DNA of 64,000 nucleotides, taken from contig NZ_JAMKYL010000004.1 in assembly GCF_027158465.1 (NCBI RefSeq), forward strand, positions 1 through 64,000, read 5' to 3'. The notes below the pieces were generated by a model, which did no database searches, was not told the origin of the DNA, and saw only the letters and a list, made by a program, of their open reading frames with translations. This stretch comes from Oxalobacter paeniformigenes (lineage in GTDB: Bacteria; Pseudomonadota; Gammaproteobacteria; Burkholderiales; Burkholderiaceae_D). Below are positions 8,725 to 17,759 of the stretch, piece after piece. The stretch's first letter is position 1. Every line of letters begins with the position of its first letter. Both the position numbers and the translations under genes were made by a program.

Positions 8725-9869
8725 AAATCCTGCAACGTTATTTTCTGTCCCAGATCGTCAAGTCTGTCGTATTCATTCTGGTCGCTTTTCTCGGGTTGTT
8801 CGCTTTTTTCGACCTGATCGGCGAATTGTCGTCTGTCGGTCGTGGTGGATACCAGTTGCATCATGTATTTATCTATATCCTGCTCGGGTTCCCGGGATAT
8901 ATTTATGAACTGATACCGTTTGCCGTTTTGATCGGTACGATTTATGCCATGGCGCGGTTTGCGTCCAACTCAGAGTTCACGATCATGAGAGTGTCGTCCC
9001 TTTCGACAAGGGATGCCTGTGTGATGCTGGCCAAAGTAGGTGTACTGTTTCTGGCTTTCACCTTTCTGGTCGGTGAAATCCTGACACCGGTGTCCTCGCG
9101 AATGGCATCCGAATTCAGGAACGGCCTGATCGGCAAGAATATTTCAGACAAATTCCGTACCGGTATGTGGAGCCGCGATACGATTCGTGAAAACGGCCAT
9201 GATGGAGATGTCGTCGGATCACGGTTCATCAACATAAAATCCATGCAAACAAATGGAACGATCGAGCAGATCAAGTTGTATGAATTCAATATGGATATGG
9301 AGCTGGTCAGAATCATTGCCGCGGACAAGGGTGTCTACCTGGGCAATCGGGAATGGCGGTTCGATGGCGTGACGGAATCGTGGGTCAAGTCTTCGCAGCG
9401 GAAGAAAGATGCACGTTTCCCGGACTCGGCCCCTCGTCTGGATATTCAAAAGTACGATACCATCAAGGTCATATCCGATGTAACACCGGATATTTTGTCG
9501 GTCATATCGGTCGATGCCAACAAAATGTCTGCCTATGAACTGGCTGTTTACAATCAGCATCTTGTTGAAAACAAACAGGATGCAACCAGTTATCAGATAG
9601 CATTCTGGAAAAAAATCATATATCCTTTCTCAGTCTTCGTCATGATGGCACTGGCATTGCCATTTGCGTATCTCCATTTCCGCTCGGGTGGGGTCAGCCT
9701 GAAAATCTTTACCGGTATCATGATCGGGGTGGCTTTTATTCTGATCAACAACCTGTTCTCTCATGTCGGGTTGCTCAATACATGGCCGCCATTTTTGACA
9801 GCTGTCATCCCAAGTCTGTTGTTCCTGATACTGGCTGTTTTCGCACTCTGGTGGGTGGAACGACATTGA
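8721..9869 (+). CDS. lptG: Lipopolysaccharide export permease LptG
   Basis: This is the partner permease of LptF in the LptB2FGC transporter. It has 382 residues with the same layout: two N-terminal helices (MKILQRYFLSQIVKSVVFIL and a second near 55-80), a third near 105-125, a periplasmic domain (about 130-290) and C-terminal helices from about 295. It starts inside the lptF stop. LptB, LptA and LptC are not in this window, as is usual because they sit in a separate locus. Confidence 0.95.
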   Translation: MKILQRYFLSQIVKSVVFILVAFLGLFAFFDLIGELSSVGRGGYQLHHVFIYILLGFPGYIYELIPFAVLIGTIYAMARFASNSEFTIMRVSSLSTRDACVMLAKVGVLFLAFTFLVGEILTPVSSRMASEFRNGLIGKNISDKFRTGMWSRDTIRENGHDGDVVGSRFINIKSMQTNGTIEQIKLYEFNMDMELVRIIAADKGVYLGNREWRFDGVTESWVKSSQRKKDARFPDSAPRLDIQKYDTIKVISDVTPDILSVISVDANKMSAYELAVYNQHLVENKQDATSYQIAFWKKIIYPFSVFVMMALALPFAYLHFRSGGVSLKIFTGIMIGVAFILINNLFSHVGLLNTWPPFLTAVIPSLLFLILAVFALWWVERH

Positions 9870-9982
9870 TTTTTTTGAGCCCGTTTACATGGATGGCATG
9901 GTCGCTGGTGTGACGCCGTCCCCGTAAGTCGGAATTTGGAGGTGTCAATCTGTGACCCGATTTAACCATAACGAGACTCAAA

Positions 9983-10924
9983 ATGAATTTGCATCAGTTA
10001 CGTTTTGTTCGTGAAGCGGTTCGTCAGAATTTCAATCTGACCGAAGCAGCCAAGGCGTTGTTCACATCCCAGCCGGGAGTTTCCAAGGCGATTATCGAAC
10101 TTGAAGATGAGCTCGGAGTTGATATTTTCAGACGTCATGGGAAGCGTATTCGCGGATTGACAGAACCGGGCCGCATGATTTTGAATTCCATTGAACTGAT
10201 CATGCAGGAAGTGGATGATCTGAAACGGATCGGCAAAGAATATGCCGCGCAGGATTCCGGAAGCCTGACAGTGGCGGCTACCCATACGCAAGCCCGTTAT
10301 TTCCTGCCGAAAATCATTCCCGATTTCATGCAGAAGTATCCAAAAGTCAAATTGTCCCTGTTGCAGCGAAAAACGGATGATATCGCCGAAATGGTATTAC
10401 TGGATCAGGCCAATCTCGCAGTCGTGACCGATTATGTTGCAGATCAGGACGGATTGATTACCTTGCCATGCAACCAGTGGGAATTTCATCTGGTCGTCAA
10501 ACCCGATCATCCCTTGAATGATGTGAAGATGCTGACGCTTGAAGAAATCGCGAAGTATCCCATCATCACCTATGACAAGATTTTCTATGGCAGAAGCCGT
10601 ATCGAACATATTTTTCAGCAACGCAATGTCAAGCCGGATATTTTGCTGGAAGTCATTGATGCTGATGTCATCAAAACCTATGTGGAACTGGGGTTGGGTG
10701 TCGGGATCATCGTCGGAATGGCATTCAATCCGGAACAGGACGTCAACTTGCGTTCCATTCCCGTCGGTCATCTTTTCGGAACCGGCCGTTCCAGCATCCT
10801 GATCCGGAAAAACGCTTATTTGCGCGGATACATCTATGCATTTATCGAGATGATTTCACCCAATCTGACGCGAAAACTTGTCGAAAAGGCCTTGCTCGAC
10901 GAAACGGAAAATTACGAACTCTAA
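9983..10924 (+). CDS. cysB: LysR-type regulator of cysteine/sulfate assimilation, CysB
   Basis: CysB activates sulfate assimilation genes and responds to N-acetylserine or O-acetylserine, the latter made by CysE, which is encoded at 35.5 kb here. The 313-residue length is typical. The winged helix-turn-helix (about 19-40, TEAAKALFTSQPGVSKAI) and the substrate-binding domain (about 90-310) match beta-proteobacterial CysB, including DADVIKTYVELGLGVGI. It has its own 113-bp upstream region and ends 14 bp from the convergent hrpA stop. Confidence 0.93.
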   Translation: MNLHQLRFVREAVRQNFNLTEAAKALFTSQPGVSKAIIELEDELGVDIFRRHGKRIRGLTEPGRMILNSIELIMQEVDDLKRIGKEYAAQDSGSLTVAATHTQARYFLPKIIPDFMQKYPKVKLSLLQRKTDDIAEMVLLDQANLAVVTDYVADQDGLITLPCNQWEFHLVVKPDHPLNDVKMLTLEEIAKYPIITYDKIFYGRSRIEHIFQQRNVKPDILLEVIDADVIKTYVELGLGVGIIVGMAFNPEQDVNLRSIPVGHLFGTGRSSILIRKNAYLRGYIYAFIEMISPNLTRKLVEKALLDETENYEL

Positions 10925-10938
10925 GCGAAAAACGGGGA

Positions 10939-13900
10939 TTAACGTGCCAGTGTGTCCCAGATTTTCAGCAAGCGTTTGACTGAAACAGGATAGGGTGTGC
11001 GCAATTCCTGAGCAAAAAGCGAAACCCGCAATTCCTCAAGCTGCCAGCGATATTCTGCGATTTTTGGATCGTTTGTCGAGGGTTGCTGCCGGTGCTCTTT
11101 CAGAAACCTGAAATAGGGCGCAGCTGCCTGATGCCAGCTGGAGAGCTGGTTTTTGTCGCGTTGCGGATCATTGCGGCATTTGTCGATGCGGATGCTGCAT
11201 GCTTTCAGATAACGCGGAAAATGTTTGAGCCGTTCCAGCGGATTGTCCGTGATGAATGACTTGTTGATCAGTCGCGCCAATTGTTCGTTCATATCAGACA
11301 AGGCCAAGTCATGCGCACGGATTGACGACAACTTTTTCTGGATGGTCTGGTATTCCGTCAGAATTTGTTGTACGACACGTGCGATTTCATTGCAGATCAG
11401 GCCGACGCGCGCCTTGCCGTCGTTTTTTCTTTTTTCAAATTCGGATGCACGGTCCGGCAAAGGCTGGTAAAGAAAAGCGGCGTCCAGCGACGCTTGCAAA
11501 ATCTGGTCGCGTAATTCTTCCTGAGTGCCCAGCTTGATAAATTGCATGCCCATCTGGGTCAGTCCGTTGATATTTTTGCCAAGGAAACGTAGCTGGTCTT
11601 TTAGCTGCAAGGCGAACAGCCTGCGTAAACCGGCACGATGCAGGCGGATTGCAACGGCGGGTTCGTCGAATACCTCGATTTCGCAATGCGTGGTTTTATC
11701 CACCAGCGCCGGATACCCGATCAGGGATTGTTTCCCTCGTGTGATTTCAAGCAGTTCCGGCAGTGGTTCGAAATTCCATGTCGTGATTTTCTCGGCAGAA
11801 GACAATGTTTCAGCAGGTGTGGTTGCAGGGGAAATCGGTTGGTTTTTTCTTTGTGCAGCCGTTTTTTCTTTTGTAGCTGATGCGCGCAATTCCGCCAGTT
11901 GCTGGAATGCTGTACGTGCCTGCTTGCCAAGACCGGATTGCAGTGTTGCCAGATTGCGTGACATTTCCAGCATACGGCCATGTTCGTCCACGACCCTGAA
12001 ATTCATGAACAGATGCGGTGGCAGCGTTTCCAGTCGGAAATCTTCTCTTTTTGCGACCGCATTGGTCTGTTCGCGGATATCGGCCATGATGGCATCGATC
12101 AGTGTGCCGGAGCCGAAAGCGCCTTTTTCGCGGATACGTGCGACAAACGAGGCGGCATAATCGGGTAGCGGAACGCAGTGTTTACGCAGTTTTTGCGGCA
12201 GAGACTTGATGAGCAGTTGTGTCTTTTCTTTCAGCATTCCCCACACCAGCCATTCACAACGTTCCGCACTGATCTGGTTCAGTGCATAAATCGGAATGGT
12301 CAGGGTGATGCCGTCCCTTACATTGCCGGGTTCGAAATGGTAAGTCAGCGGCATATCGATACCGGCCAGATGTAATGTTTTCGGGAACAGGTCTGTCGTG
12401 ATGCCGGCCGCTTCATGGCGCATCAGATCGTCACGATTCAAAAAAAGCAGGCGAGGATGGTCTCTTGTGGCATCGCGGTACCATTTTTCAAAAGAAAAGC
12501 CGTTGATGATGTTTTCCGGCAGATGGCGGTCGTAAAAAGCGGCGATCAGGCTTTCGTCGATCAGCACGTCAGTACGTCTGGACTTGTGTTCCAAATTCTC
12601 GATTTCACGCATCAATCGCTGGTTATGAGCGAAAAACGGTGCACGTGTTTCAAAATCTCCGTTGACCAGCGCTTCGCGAATGAAAATATCGCGTGCTTCC
12701 CCGGGATGAATCTGGCCGTAGTGGATACGGCGCTGGTTATAGACCACCAATCCGTAAAGTGTTGCGCGCTCGAAAGCGGAAACCTGTGCTGGGCGTTTTT
12801 CCCAGTGTGGGTCGCTCCAGGATTTTTTCAGAAGATGGCTTCCGACACGTTCAAGCCATTCCGGCTGGATCTGTGCGATGCAGCGTGCATACAGGCGGCT
12901 GGTATCGACCAGCTCTGCGGCCATGATCCAGCGCCCGTTTTTGCGTGCCAGTGGCGATCCTGGCCAGATATAAAAACGGATACCGCGTGCACCGAGAAAA
13001 ACGGCGGCGTCTTCCGTTTTGCAGCCGATGTTTCCCAAAAGACCGGTCAGCAATGCCAGATGCAATTGTTCATAGGTAGCATCCGATTCATTGAGTCGCC
13101 AGCCACGCTCGCGCACGATGGTCAACAGTTGCGAGTGAATATCACGCCATTCACGCAATCTCAAAAAGGAAAGAAACTGGTTATGACAGCTTTCGCGCAG
13201 CAGGCGGTTGGATTGTTTGTTTTTAAGCGCATCATCAAACCATTGCCAGATTTTGAGATAGGTGATGAATTCGGAACGGCTGTCGGCGAATTTGCGATGC
13301 GCGTTATCGGCGGCATCCTGTGCGTCGATCGGACGTTCACGCGGATCCTGAATGGACAATGCCGATGCGATGATCAGGATTTCTTTCAGGCATTGATGAT
13401 CGCGAGCGGCCAGAATCATCCTTCCGATGCGAGGATCCAGCGGCAACATGGACAACTCGTGTCCGACCGGTGTCATCTGGTTGCGCTCGTCGAGTGCACC
13501 CAGCTCCTGAAGCAATTGGTAACCGTCTGCGATGGCGCGTTTGAGCGGCGGTTCCATGAACGGGAAAGTGTCGACATCACCCAGTTTCAGGGATTTCATG
13601 CGCAAAATGACTGAAGCCAGGGAAGAACGGAGGATTTCCGGTGCAGTGTAAGGTGGCCTGAGGGCGAAATCCTGTTCATCGTACAGCCGGATGCATATGC
13701 CTGATGCGATACGACCGCAACGGCCTGCACGCTGGTTGGCAGCCGCTTGTGAGATCGGTTCGATATGCAGCTGTTCGACTTTGTTGCGGTAACTGTATCG
13801 CTTGACACGGGCCAGCCCGGTGTCGATCACGAAATGGATGCCAGGAACAGTCAGGGACGTTTCCGCGACATTGGTCGCCAGAATGATCCGGCGTCCATTG

Positions 13901-14838
13901 GTCGGCCTGAAAATCTTTTCCTGTTCCTGAGCGGAAAGTCTGGCATAAAGCGGCAGAATCTGTACATGCGGGGGATGGTGTTTTCTAAGCGCTTCCGCCG
14001 CTTCCCGTATTTCCCGTTCGCCCGGCAAAAAAACGAGAGTGTCTCCCGAACCGGTACGGAACAGCTCATCGACGGCGTCGACGATGGCATCCATCAGGTC
14101 GCTGGTCTGGCGTGCGTCGGATTTGTCTTTCGTTTCATCCGGACGGCTATCCAGAATCGGGCGGTAGCGGATTTCGACAGGATACAACCTGCCGGAAACC
14201 TCGATCACCGGAACGGTTTCATGCTCGTTGGAAAAGTGACGAGCAAAGCGTTCGGCATCGATCGTCGCCGAAGTGATGATCAGTTTGAGATCGGGGCGTT
14301 TTGGCAACAGCTGTTTGAGGTAGCCCAGCAGAAAATCGATGTTCAGACTGCGTTCATGAGCTTCGTCGATAATGATCGTATCGTACTGTTTCAGCAGTCG
14401 GTCGTTCTGGGTTTCGGCCAGCAAGATACCGTCTGTCATCAGCTTGACGGATGCACCGGGACCGATTTTGTCAGTGAAACGTATTTTGTAACCGACGATT
14501 TCACCGGGAGGCGAATTCAGTTCGCGCGCGATACGGTTGGCCGTGGTGCTGGCCGCGATACGCCGGGGCTGGGTATGACCGATCAGACCTGTCTGCCCGC
14601 GGCCGAGTTCAAGACAGATTTTCGGCAGCTGGGTGGTTTTCCCGGAACCGGTTTCTCCGCAAACCACAACGACTTGATGATCGCGGATAGCTTGCGCGAT
14701 TTCCTCACGCCGTCCAGAAACAGGCAGATCTTCTGGATAGACAATCGGCGGAACTGGGGTGCGTGTGGCTCTGTCGGGCACAGGCCTCGATGGACGGGAA
14801 GAACGTGGTTTTTTGGATAAAGATTCGGGAGCACTCAT
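10939..14838 (-). CDS. hrpA: ATP-dependent RNA helicase HrpA
   Basis: HrpA is a DEAH-box RNA helicase; in E. coli it processes fimbrial mRNA and rescues stalled ribosomes. The protein is 1299 residues, as expected for this long family. Walker A GETGSGKT is at 61-68 and DEAH at 158-161. SATIDAERFARHF is motif III, QRAGRCGR is motif VI, and the HA2/OB and DUF3418 C-terminal regions follow. The start at 14838 (MSAPES) is preferred over 14850, whose ATG overlaps a minus-strand TATAAT; neither has a clear ribosome-binding site. It is divergent from argA and convergent with cysB. Confidence 0.94.
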   Translation of the reverse strand: MSAPESLSKKPRSSRPSRPVPDRATRTPVPPIVYPEDLPVSGRREEIAQAIRDHQVVVVCGETGSGKTTQLPKICLELGRGQTGLIGHTQPRRIAASTTANRIARELNSPPGEIVGYKIRFTDKIGPGASVKLMTDGILLAETQNDRLLKQYDTIIIDEAHERSLNIDFLLGYLKQLLPKRPDLKLIITSATIDAERFARHFSNEHETVPVIEVSGRLYPVEIRYRPILDSRPDETKDKSDARQTSDLMDAIVDAVDELFRTGSGDTLVFLPGEREIREAAEALRKHHPPHVQILPLYARLSAQEQEKIFRPTNGRRIILATNVAETSLTVPGIHFVIDTGLARVKRYSYRNKVEQLHIEPISQAAANQRAGRCGRIASGICIRLYDEQDFALRPPYTAPEILRSSLASVILRMKSLKLGDVDTFPFMEPPLKRAIADGYQLLQELGALDERNQMTPVGHELSMLPLDPRIGRMILAARDHQCLKEILIIASALSIQDPRERPIDAQDAADNAHRKFADSRSEFITYLKIWQWFDDALKNKQSNRLLRESCHNQFLSFLRLREWRDIHSQLLTIVRERGWRLNESDATYEQLHLALLTGLLGNIGCKTEDAAVFLGARGIRFYIWPGSPLARKNGRWIMAAELVDTSRLYARCIAQIQPEWLERVGSHLLKKSWSDPHWEKRPAQVSAFERATLYGLVVYNQRRIHYGQIHPGEARDIFIREALVNGDFETRAPFFAHNQRLMREIENLEHKSRRTDVLIDESLIAAFYDRHLPENIINGFSFEKWYRDATRDHPRLLFLNRDDLMRHEAAGITTDLFPKTLHLAGIDMPLTYHFEPGNVRDGITLTIPIYALNQISAERCEWLVWGMLKEKTQLLIKSLPQKLRKHCVPLPDYAASFVARIREKGAFGSGTLIDAIMADIREQTNAVAKREDFRLETLPPHLFMNFRVVDEHGRMLEMSRNLATLQSGLGKQARTAFQQLAELRASATKEKTAAQRKNQPISPATTPAETLSSAEKITTWNFEPLPELLEITRGKQSLIGYPALVDKTTHCEIEVFDEPAVAIRLHRAGLRRLFALQLKDQLRFLGKNINGLTQMGMQFIKLGTQEELRDQILQASLDAAFLYQPLPDRASEFEKRKNDGKARVGLICNEIARVVQQILTEYQTIQKKLSSIRAHDLALSDMNEQLARLINKSFITDNPLERLKHFPRYLKACSIRIDKCRNDPQRDKNQLSSWHQAAAPYFRFLKEHRQQPSTNDPKIAEYRWQLEELRVSLFAQELRTPYPVSVKRLLKIWDTLAR

Positions 14839-14848
14839 GTCGGTGCGC

Positions 14849-14856
14849 ATTATAAT
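14849..14856. promoter_or_regulatory. Symmetric ATTATAAT, possible shared -10 for hrpA and argA
   Basis: The octamer is its own reverse complement, so both strands contain TATAAT between the divergent hrpA and argA genes. Clear -35 boxes were not found. Confidence 0.35.
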
Positions 14857-14967
14857 CGTAAAGATGAGCGATTGTCTTTAAAAGGCAATTCGTTCCGGTT
14901 GCCGTCTGTCATATGGGCAGGCCCGTATCATGATGTACCGATAATCTGTTTGCTGGATGATCCGTTT

Positions 14968-16272
14968 ATGGAAGAACAATTCGTTAAGTGGTTGCGTTCG
15001 GTTGCCCCCTATATTCATGCTTTTCGTGGGCAAACGTTCGTCGTTGCGTTTCCGGGTGAGTTGGTGAAAGCCGGAATGTTGCCGGTTCTGGCGCATGATA
15101 TTTCGTTGTTGCATGCACTGGGAATCAAGGTCGTCATCGTGCACGGTTCTCGTCCGCAAGTGGAAGAACAGCTGGATTTGCGTCATGTCAAGAGCCGGTA
15201 TTATAACGGGACGCGCATCACCGATCCGGAAGCGCTTGAGTGTGCGAAAGAAGCGGCCGGTGAACTGAGACTGGATATCGAAGCGGCTTTCAGCCAGGGT
15301 TTGCCCAATACACCGATGGCACATGCGGAAATACGTCTGATTTCAGGTAACTTCGTAACGGCAACGCCGCTCGGTATTCTGGAAGGTATCGATCTGCAGT
15401 GGACCGGCAAGGTCAGAAAAATCGCTTATGACAGCATTCATCCGATTCTGGCATCAGGCGATCTGGTGCTGCTTTCGCCTTTGGGTTATTCGCCGACTGG
15501 TGAAGCGTTCAATGTTCGCATGGAAGATGTTGCCGTTTCCGCCGCGTTGGCATTGCACGCGCACAAACTGATTTTTCTGACGGAAACGCCACTGGTTCAT
15601 GATGCCGACGGCAATGAGGTTCGGGAAATCACATCGCAGCGCGTGGAGGGGTTGTTGAAGACAGGACATCTCTCGCAGGAAGCGGCCTCGTATCTTCGGT
15701 ATGCCGCCAAGGCCTGTATCGGCGGTACGCCAAGAACACATATCGTTCCGTATGAAACGGATGGCTCGATCCTTTTGGAACTGTTTACTCACGACGGTAT
15801 CGGTACCATGGTCACTTATGAGAATGTGGAATTCCTCCGGGAAGCGACAATCAAGGATGTCGGTGCGATTCTCAAACTGATCGAACCGTTCGAGGCCAAC
15901 GGCACGCTGGTCAAGCGCGGTCGTGAATTGCTGGAACGGGAAATCGAATATTTTTCGGTTATCGAGCATGACGGCGTGATTTTCGGATGTGCGGCACTGT
16001 ATCCTTTCCCCGCCGAAAAGATGGCGGAAATGGCGTGTCTGATCGTCGATCCGGAAATTCAGGGTGAAGGCGATGGCGAACGGATTCTGAATCATATGGA
16101 AGACAGGGCGCGTTCGCTGGGCTTCGACAAGCTGTTCATTCTCACGACCCAGACCGCACACTGGTTCTTGCGTCGTGGCTTTGTCTATGCCAGTGTCGAG
16201 GAGCTGCCGAAAGACCGACAGCGGATGTATAACTGGCAGCGCAAATCGCAAGTACTTATCAAGAAACTTTGA
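14968..16272 (+). CDS. argA: Amino-acid N-acetyltransferase (N-acetylglutamate synthase) ArgA
   Basis: ArgA acetylates glutamate with acetyl-CoA, the first step of arginine synthesis. The 434-residue form has an N-terminal amino-acid-kinase-like domain (about 20-280; VVIVHGSRPQVEEQL, then KACIGGTPRTHIV) and a C-terminal GNAT domain (about 290-434; CLIVDPEIQGEGDGERIL and TTQTAHWFLRRGF). The start at 14968 (MEEQFVKWLRSVAPYIHAFRG) aligns with the N-terminus of E. coli ArgA. The frame extends 32 codons further upstream, but those residues have no counterpart. The N-terminal domain normally binds the arginine feedback inhibitor. Confidence 0.93.
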   Translation: MEEQFVKWLRSVAPYIHAFRGQTFVVAFPGELVKAGMLPVLAHDISLLHALGIKVVIVHGSRPQVEEQLDLRHVKSRYYNGTRITDPEALECAKEAAGELRLDIEAAFSQGLPNTPMAHAEIRLISGNFVTATPLGILEGIDLQWTGKVRKIAYDSIHPILASGDLVLLSPLGYSPTGEAFNVRMEDVAVSAALALHAHKLIFLTETPLVHDADGNEVREITSQRVEGLLKTGHLSQEAASYLRYAAKACIGGTPRTHIVPYETDGSILLELFTHDGIGTMVTYENVEFLREATIKDVGAILKLIEPFEANGTLVKRGRELLEREIEYFSVIEHDGVIFGCAALYPFPAEKMAEMACLIVDPEIQGEGDGERILNHMEDRARSLGFDKLFILTTQTAHWFLRRGFVYASVEELPKDRQRMYNWQRKSQVLIKKL

Positions 16273-16320
16273 CGGGCCGATCGGGCTCCAATACAAAACA
16301 TATCATTTATGGAGGAGTGT

Positions 16321-16593
16321 ATGACGCGAATCGTGCATTGCATCAAATTGGACAAGGAGGCGGAGGGACTGGATTTTCCACCCTATCCCGGAGAACTGGG
16401 AAAAAGGATCTACGAAAACGTGTCGAAAGAAGCATGGCAGGCATGGGTTCGTCTTCAGACGATGCTGGTTAACGAATATCGTCTGAACATGGCCGATCCC
16501 AAAGCGCGTGCCTATCTGAAAGAACAGATGGAAAAGCACTTTTTCGGCGATGGCGCCGACCAGGTTGCGGGATATACGCCTGAAAAGCAGTAA
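16321..16593 (+). CDS. yggX: Probable Fe(2+)-trafficking protein YggX
   Basis: YggX protects iron-sulfur proteins from oxidation and is linked to iron handling. The 90-residue product matches the family throughout: IVHCIKLDKEAEGLDFPPYP, GELGKRIYENVSKEAWQAW and the C-terminal GYTPEK. The start at 16321 is set by GGAGGA just upstream; the ATG at 16309 is part of that site. It follows argA by 48 bp and precedes a small heat-shock gene. Confidence 0.95.
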   Translation: MTRIVHCIKLDKEAEGLDFPPYPGELGKRIYENVSKEAWQAWVRLQTMLVNEYRLNMADPKARAYLKEQMEKHFFGDGADQVAGYTPEKQ

Positions 16594-16673
16594 AACGTGG
16601 CCGGATTGCCGGTAAAGTACGTTATGATTGAATGGCAACAAGCGTTTTCTTGTAATGAGATCAGGAGGGATTT

Positions 16674-17159
16674 ATGCTTGATTCTTTGAGGGAAGCCGGA
16701 AAAAGTATCGGACGCGAGCTCAATCGTGCCTGGGAAAGTCTTTCTGATGGCTGGCGTGAGTTGCTGAGCCGATGCAGTAATGCACTGGTTCATTTCGAAC
16801 GCTCGGGAAACGGCAATGACGACCAGTTTCCACGCTGGAGCCTGATGAACGCCGAGGTCGAGGAAACACCGGCGGAGTTGGTCGTCAGGCTGGAAATGCC
16901 GGGAGTCGGCAAGGAAAGTTTCTCGATCAGGATCGTCGGCAACACGCTTTTCATTCGTGGCGAGAAACGGTGGTTGCGTGAAAGCGAAGGAAGCACTTAC
17001 CATCTCGTCGAACGCGCCTATGGCACGTTCGAACGGACGATCGTATTGCCGAAAAATGTCGATAGCGAAAAATCGCAGGCAAGCTATGTCGATGGCATTT
17101 TGTCGGTTCGCTTGCCAAAGGCAGTCAGTGAAACTGTCAGAAACATTCCGGTGGAATGA
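16674..17159 (+). CDS. Small heat-shock protein, Hsp20/alpha-crystallin family
   Basis: The 161-residue protein has an N-terminal amphipathic stretch (about 1-45) and an alpha-crystallin domain (about 60-155): ELVVRLEMPGVGKESFSIRI, LFIRGEKR, YGTFERTIVLP and VDGILSVRLPK. It lacks a clear I-x-I/V tail; the end is RNIPVE. Hsp20 proteins are ATP-independent holdases. It is preceded by AGGAGG. A second, shorter Hsp20 lies 3 kb away next to lon. Confidence 0.93.
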   Translation: MLDSLREAGKSIGRELNRAWESLSDGWRELLSRCSNALVHFERSGNGNDDQFPRWSLMNAEVEETPAELVVRLEMPGVGKESFSIRIVGNTLFIRGEKRWLRESEGSTYHLVERAYGTFERTIVLPKNVDSEKSQASYVDGILSVRLPKAVSETVRNIPVE

Positions 17160-17197
17160 ATGGCAGGCCGACTGGTATGACAAGAAAGGAGTCACAG

Positions 17198-17680
17198 ATG
17201 ACAATGACGATAAGTTCACCTGCATTTGCACATAACGAAATGATGCCGGCGCGTTATACCTGCGAAGGAGACAATATTTCGCCGCCACTGGCATGGACGG
17301 CACCGCCTTCCGGTACGAAAAGTCTGGTCATGATTTCAGATGATCCGGATGCACCGGATCCGGCTGCGCCGAAAATGACCTGGGTGCACTGGGTGTTGTA
17401 CAATTTGCCGCCGGTAGCCATGACCTTGCCGGAAGGTGTGGCAGACAGTGATTTGCCCAAGGGGACAGGTATCGGGATCAATGACCGTCAGTATGCAGGA
17501 TATAGCGGTCCTTGTCCGCCGATCGGAACGCATCGCTATTTCTTCAAGCTGTATGCACTCGATACGGTATTGCCCGATCTCGGCAATACGACCAAGGCCG
17601 AAGTGGTCAAACGGATGGAAGGACACATACTGGCACAATCGGAAGTGATCGGGCTGTATGTCCGCAAGGAAAATGCCTGA
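17198..17680 (+). CDS. YbhB/YbcL-family (PEBP-like) protein
   Basis: The 160-residue protein belongs to the phosphatidylethanolamine-binding/RKIP-like family, whose bacterial role is unclear. Family motifs seen are YTCEGDNISPPLAWTAPP, MISDDPDAPDP, WVHWVLYNLPP and GPCPPIGTHRYFFKLYAL. There is no signal peptide, so it should be cytoplasmic. The start at 17198 is supported by AAAGGAG six bases before it; the longer frame overlaps the hsp20 stop. It lies 38 bp after hsp20 and is probably co-transcribed with it. Confidence 0.92.
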   Translation: MTMTISSPAFAHNEMMPARYTCEGDNISPPLAWTAPPSGTKSLVMISDDPDAPDPAAPKMTWVHWVLYNLPPVAMTLPEGVADSDLPKGTGIGINDRQYAGYSGPCPPIGTHRYFFKLYALDTVLPDLGNTTKAEVVKRMEGHILAQSEVIGLYVRKENA

Positions 17681-17706
17681 GCGGAAAATATTCCCGCAAG
17701 GCAATG

Positions 17707-17742
17707 AAAAAGGCGTTTCCGTGATAACGGAAACGCCTTTTT
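17707..17742. terminator. Bidirectional terminator between the PEBP gene and lon
   Basis: A 16-bp perfect stem (17707-17722 with 17727-17742, loop GATA) has A5 on the left and T5 on the right, so it works in both directions for these convergent genes. Confidence 0.9.
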
Positions 17743-17759
17743 CACTATGAACTAACGAC

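Noticed and set aside
12415..13614. 399-codon plus-strand open frame
   Set aside because: It lies wholly antisense to hrpA, whose helicase motifs are intact.
13765..14820. 351-codon plus-strand open frame
   Set aside because: It is antisense to the helicase core of hrpA and shows no domain.
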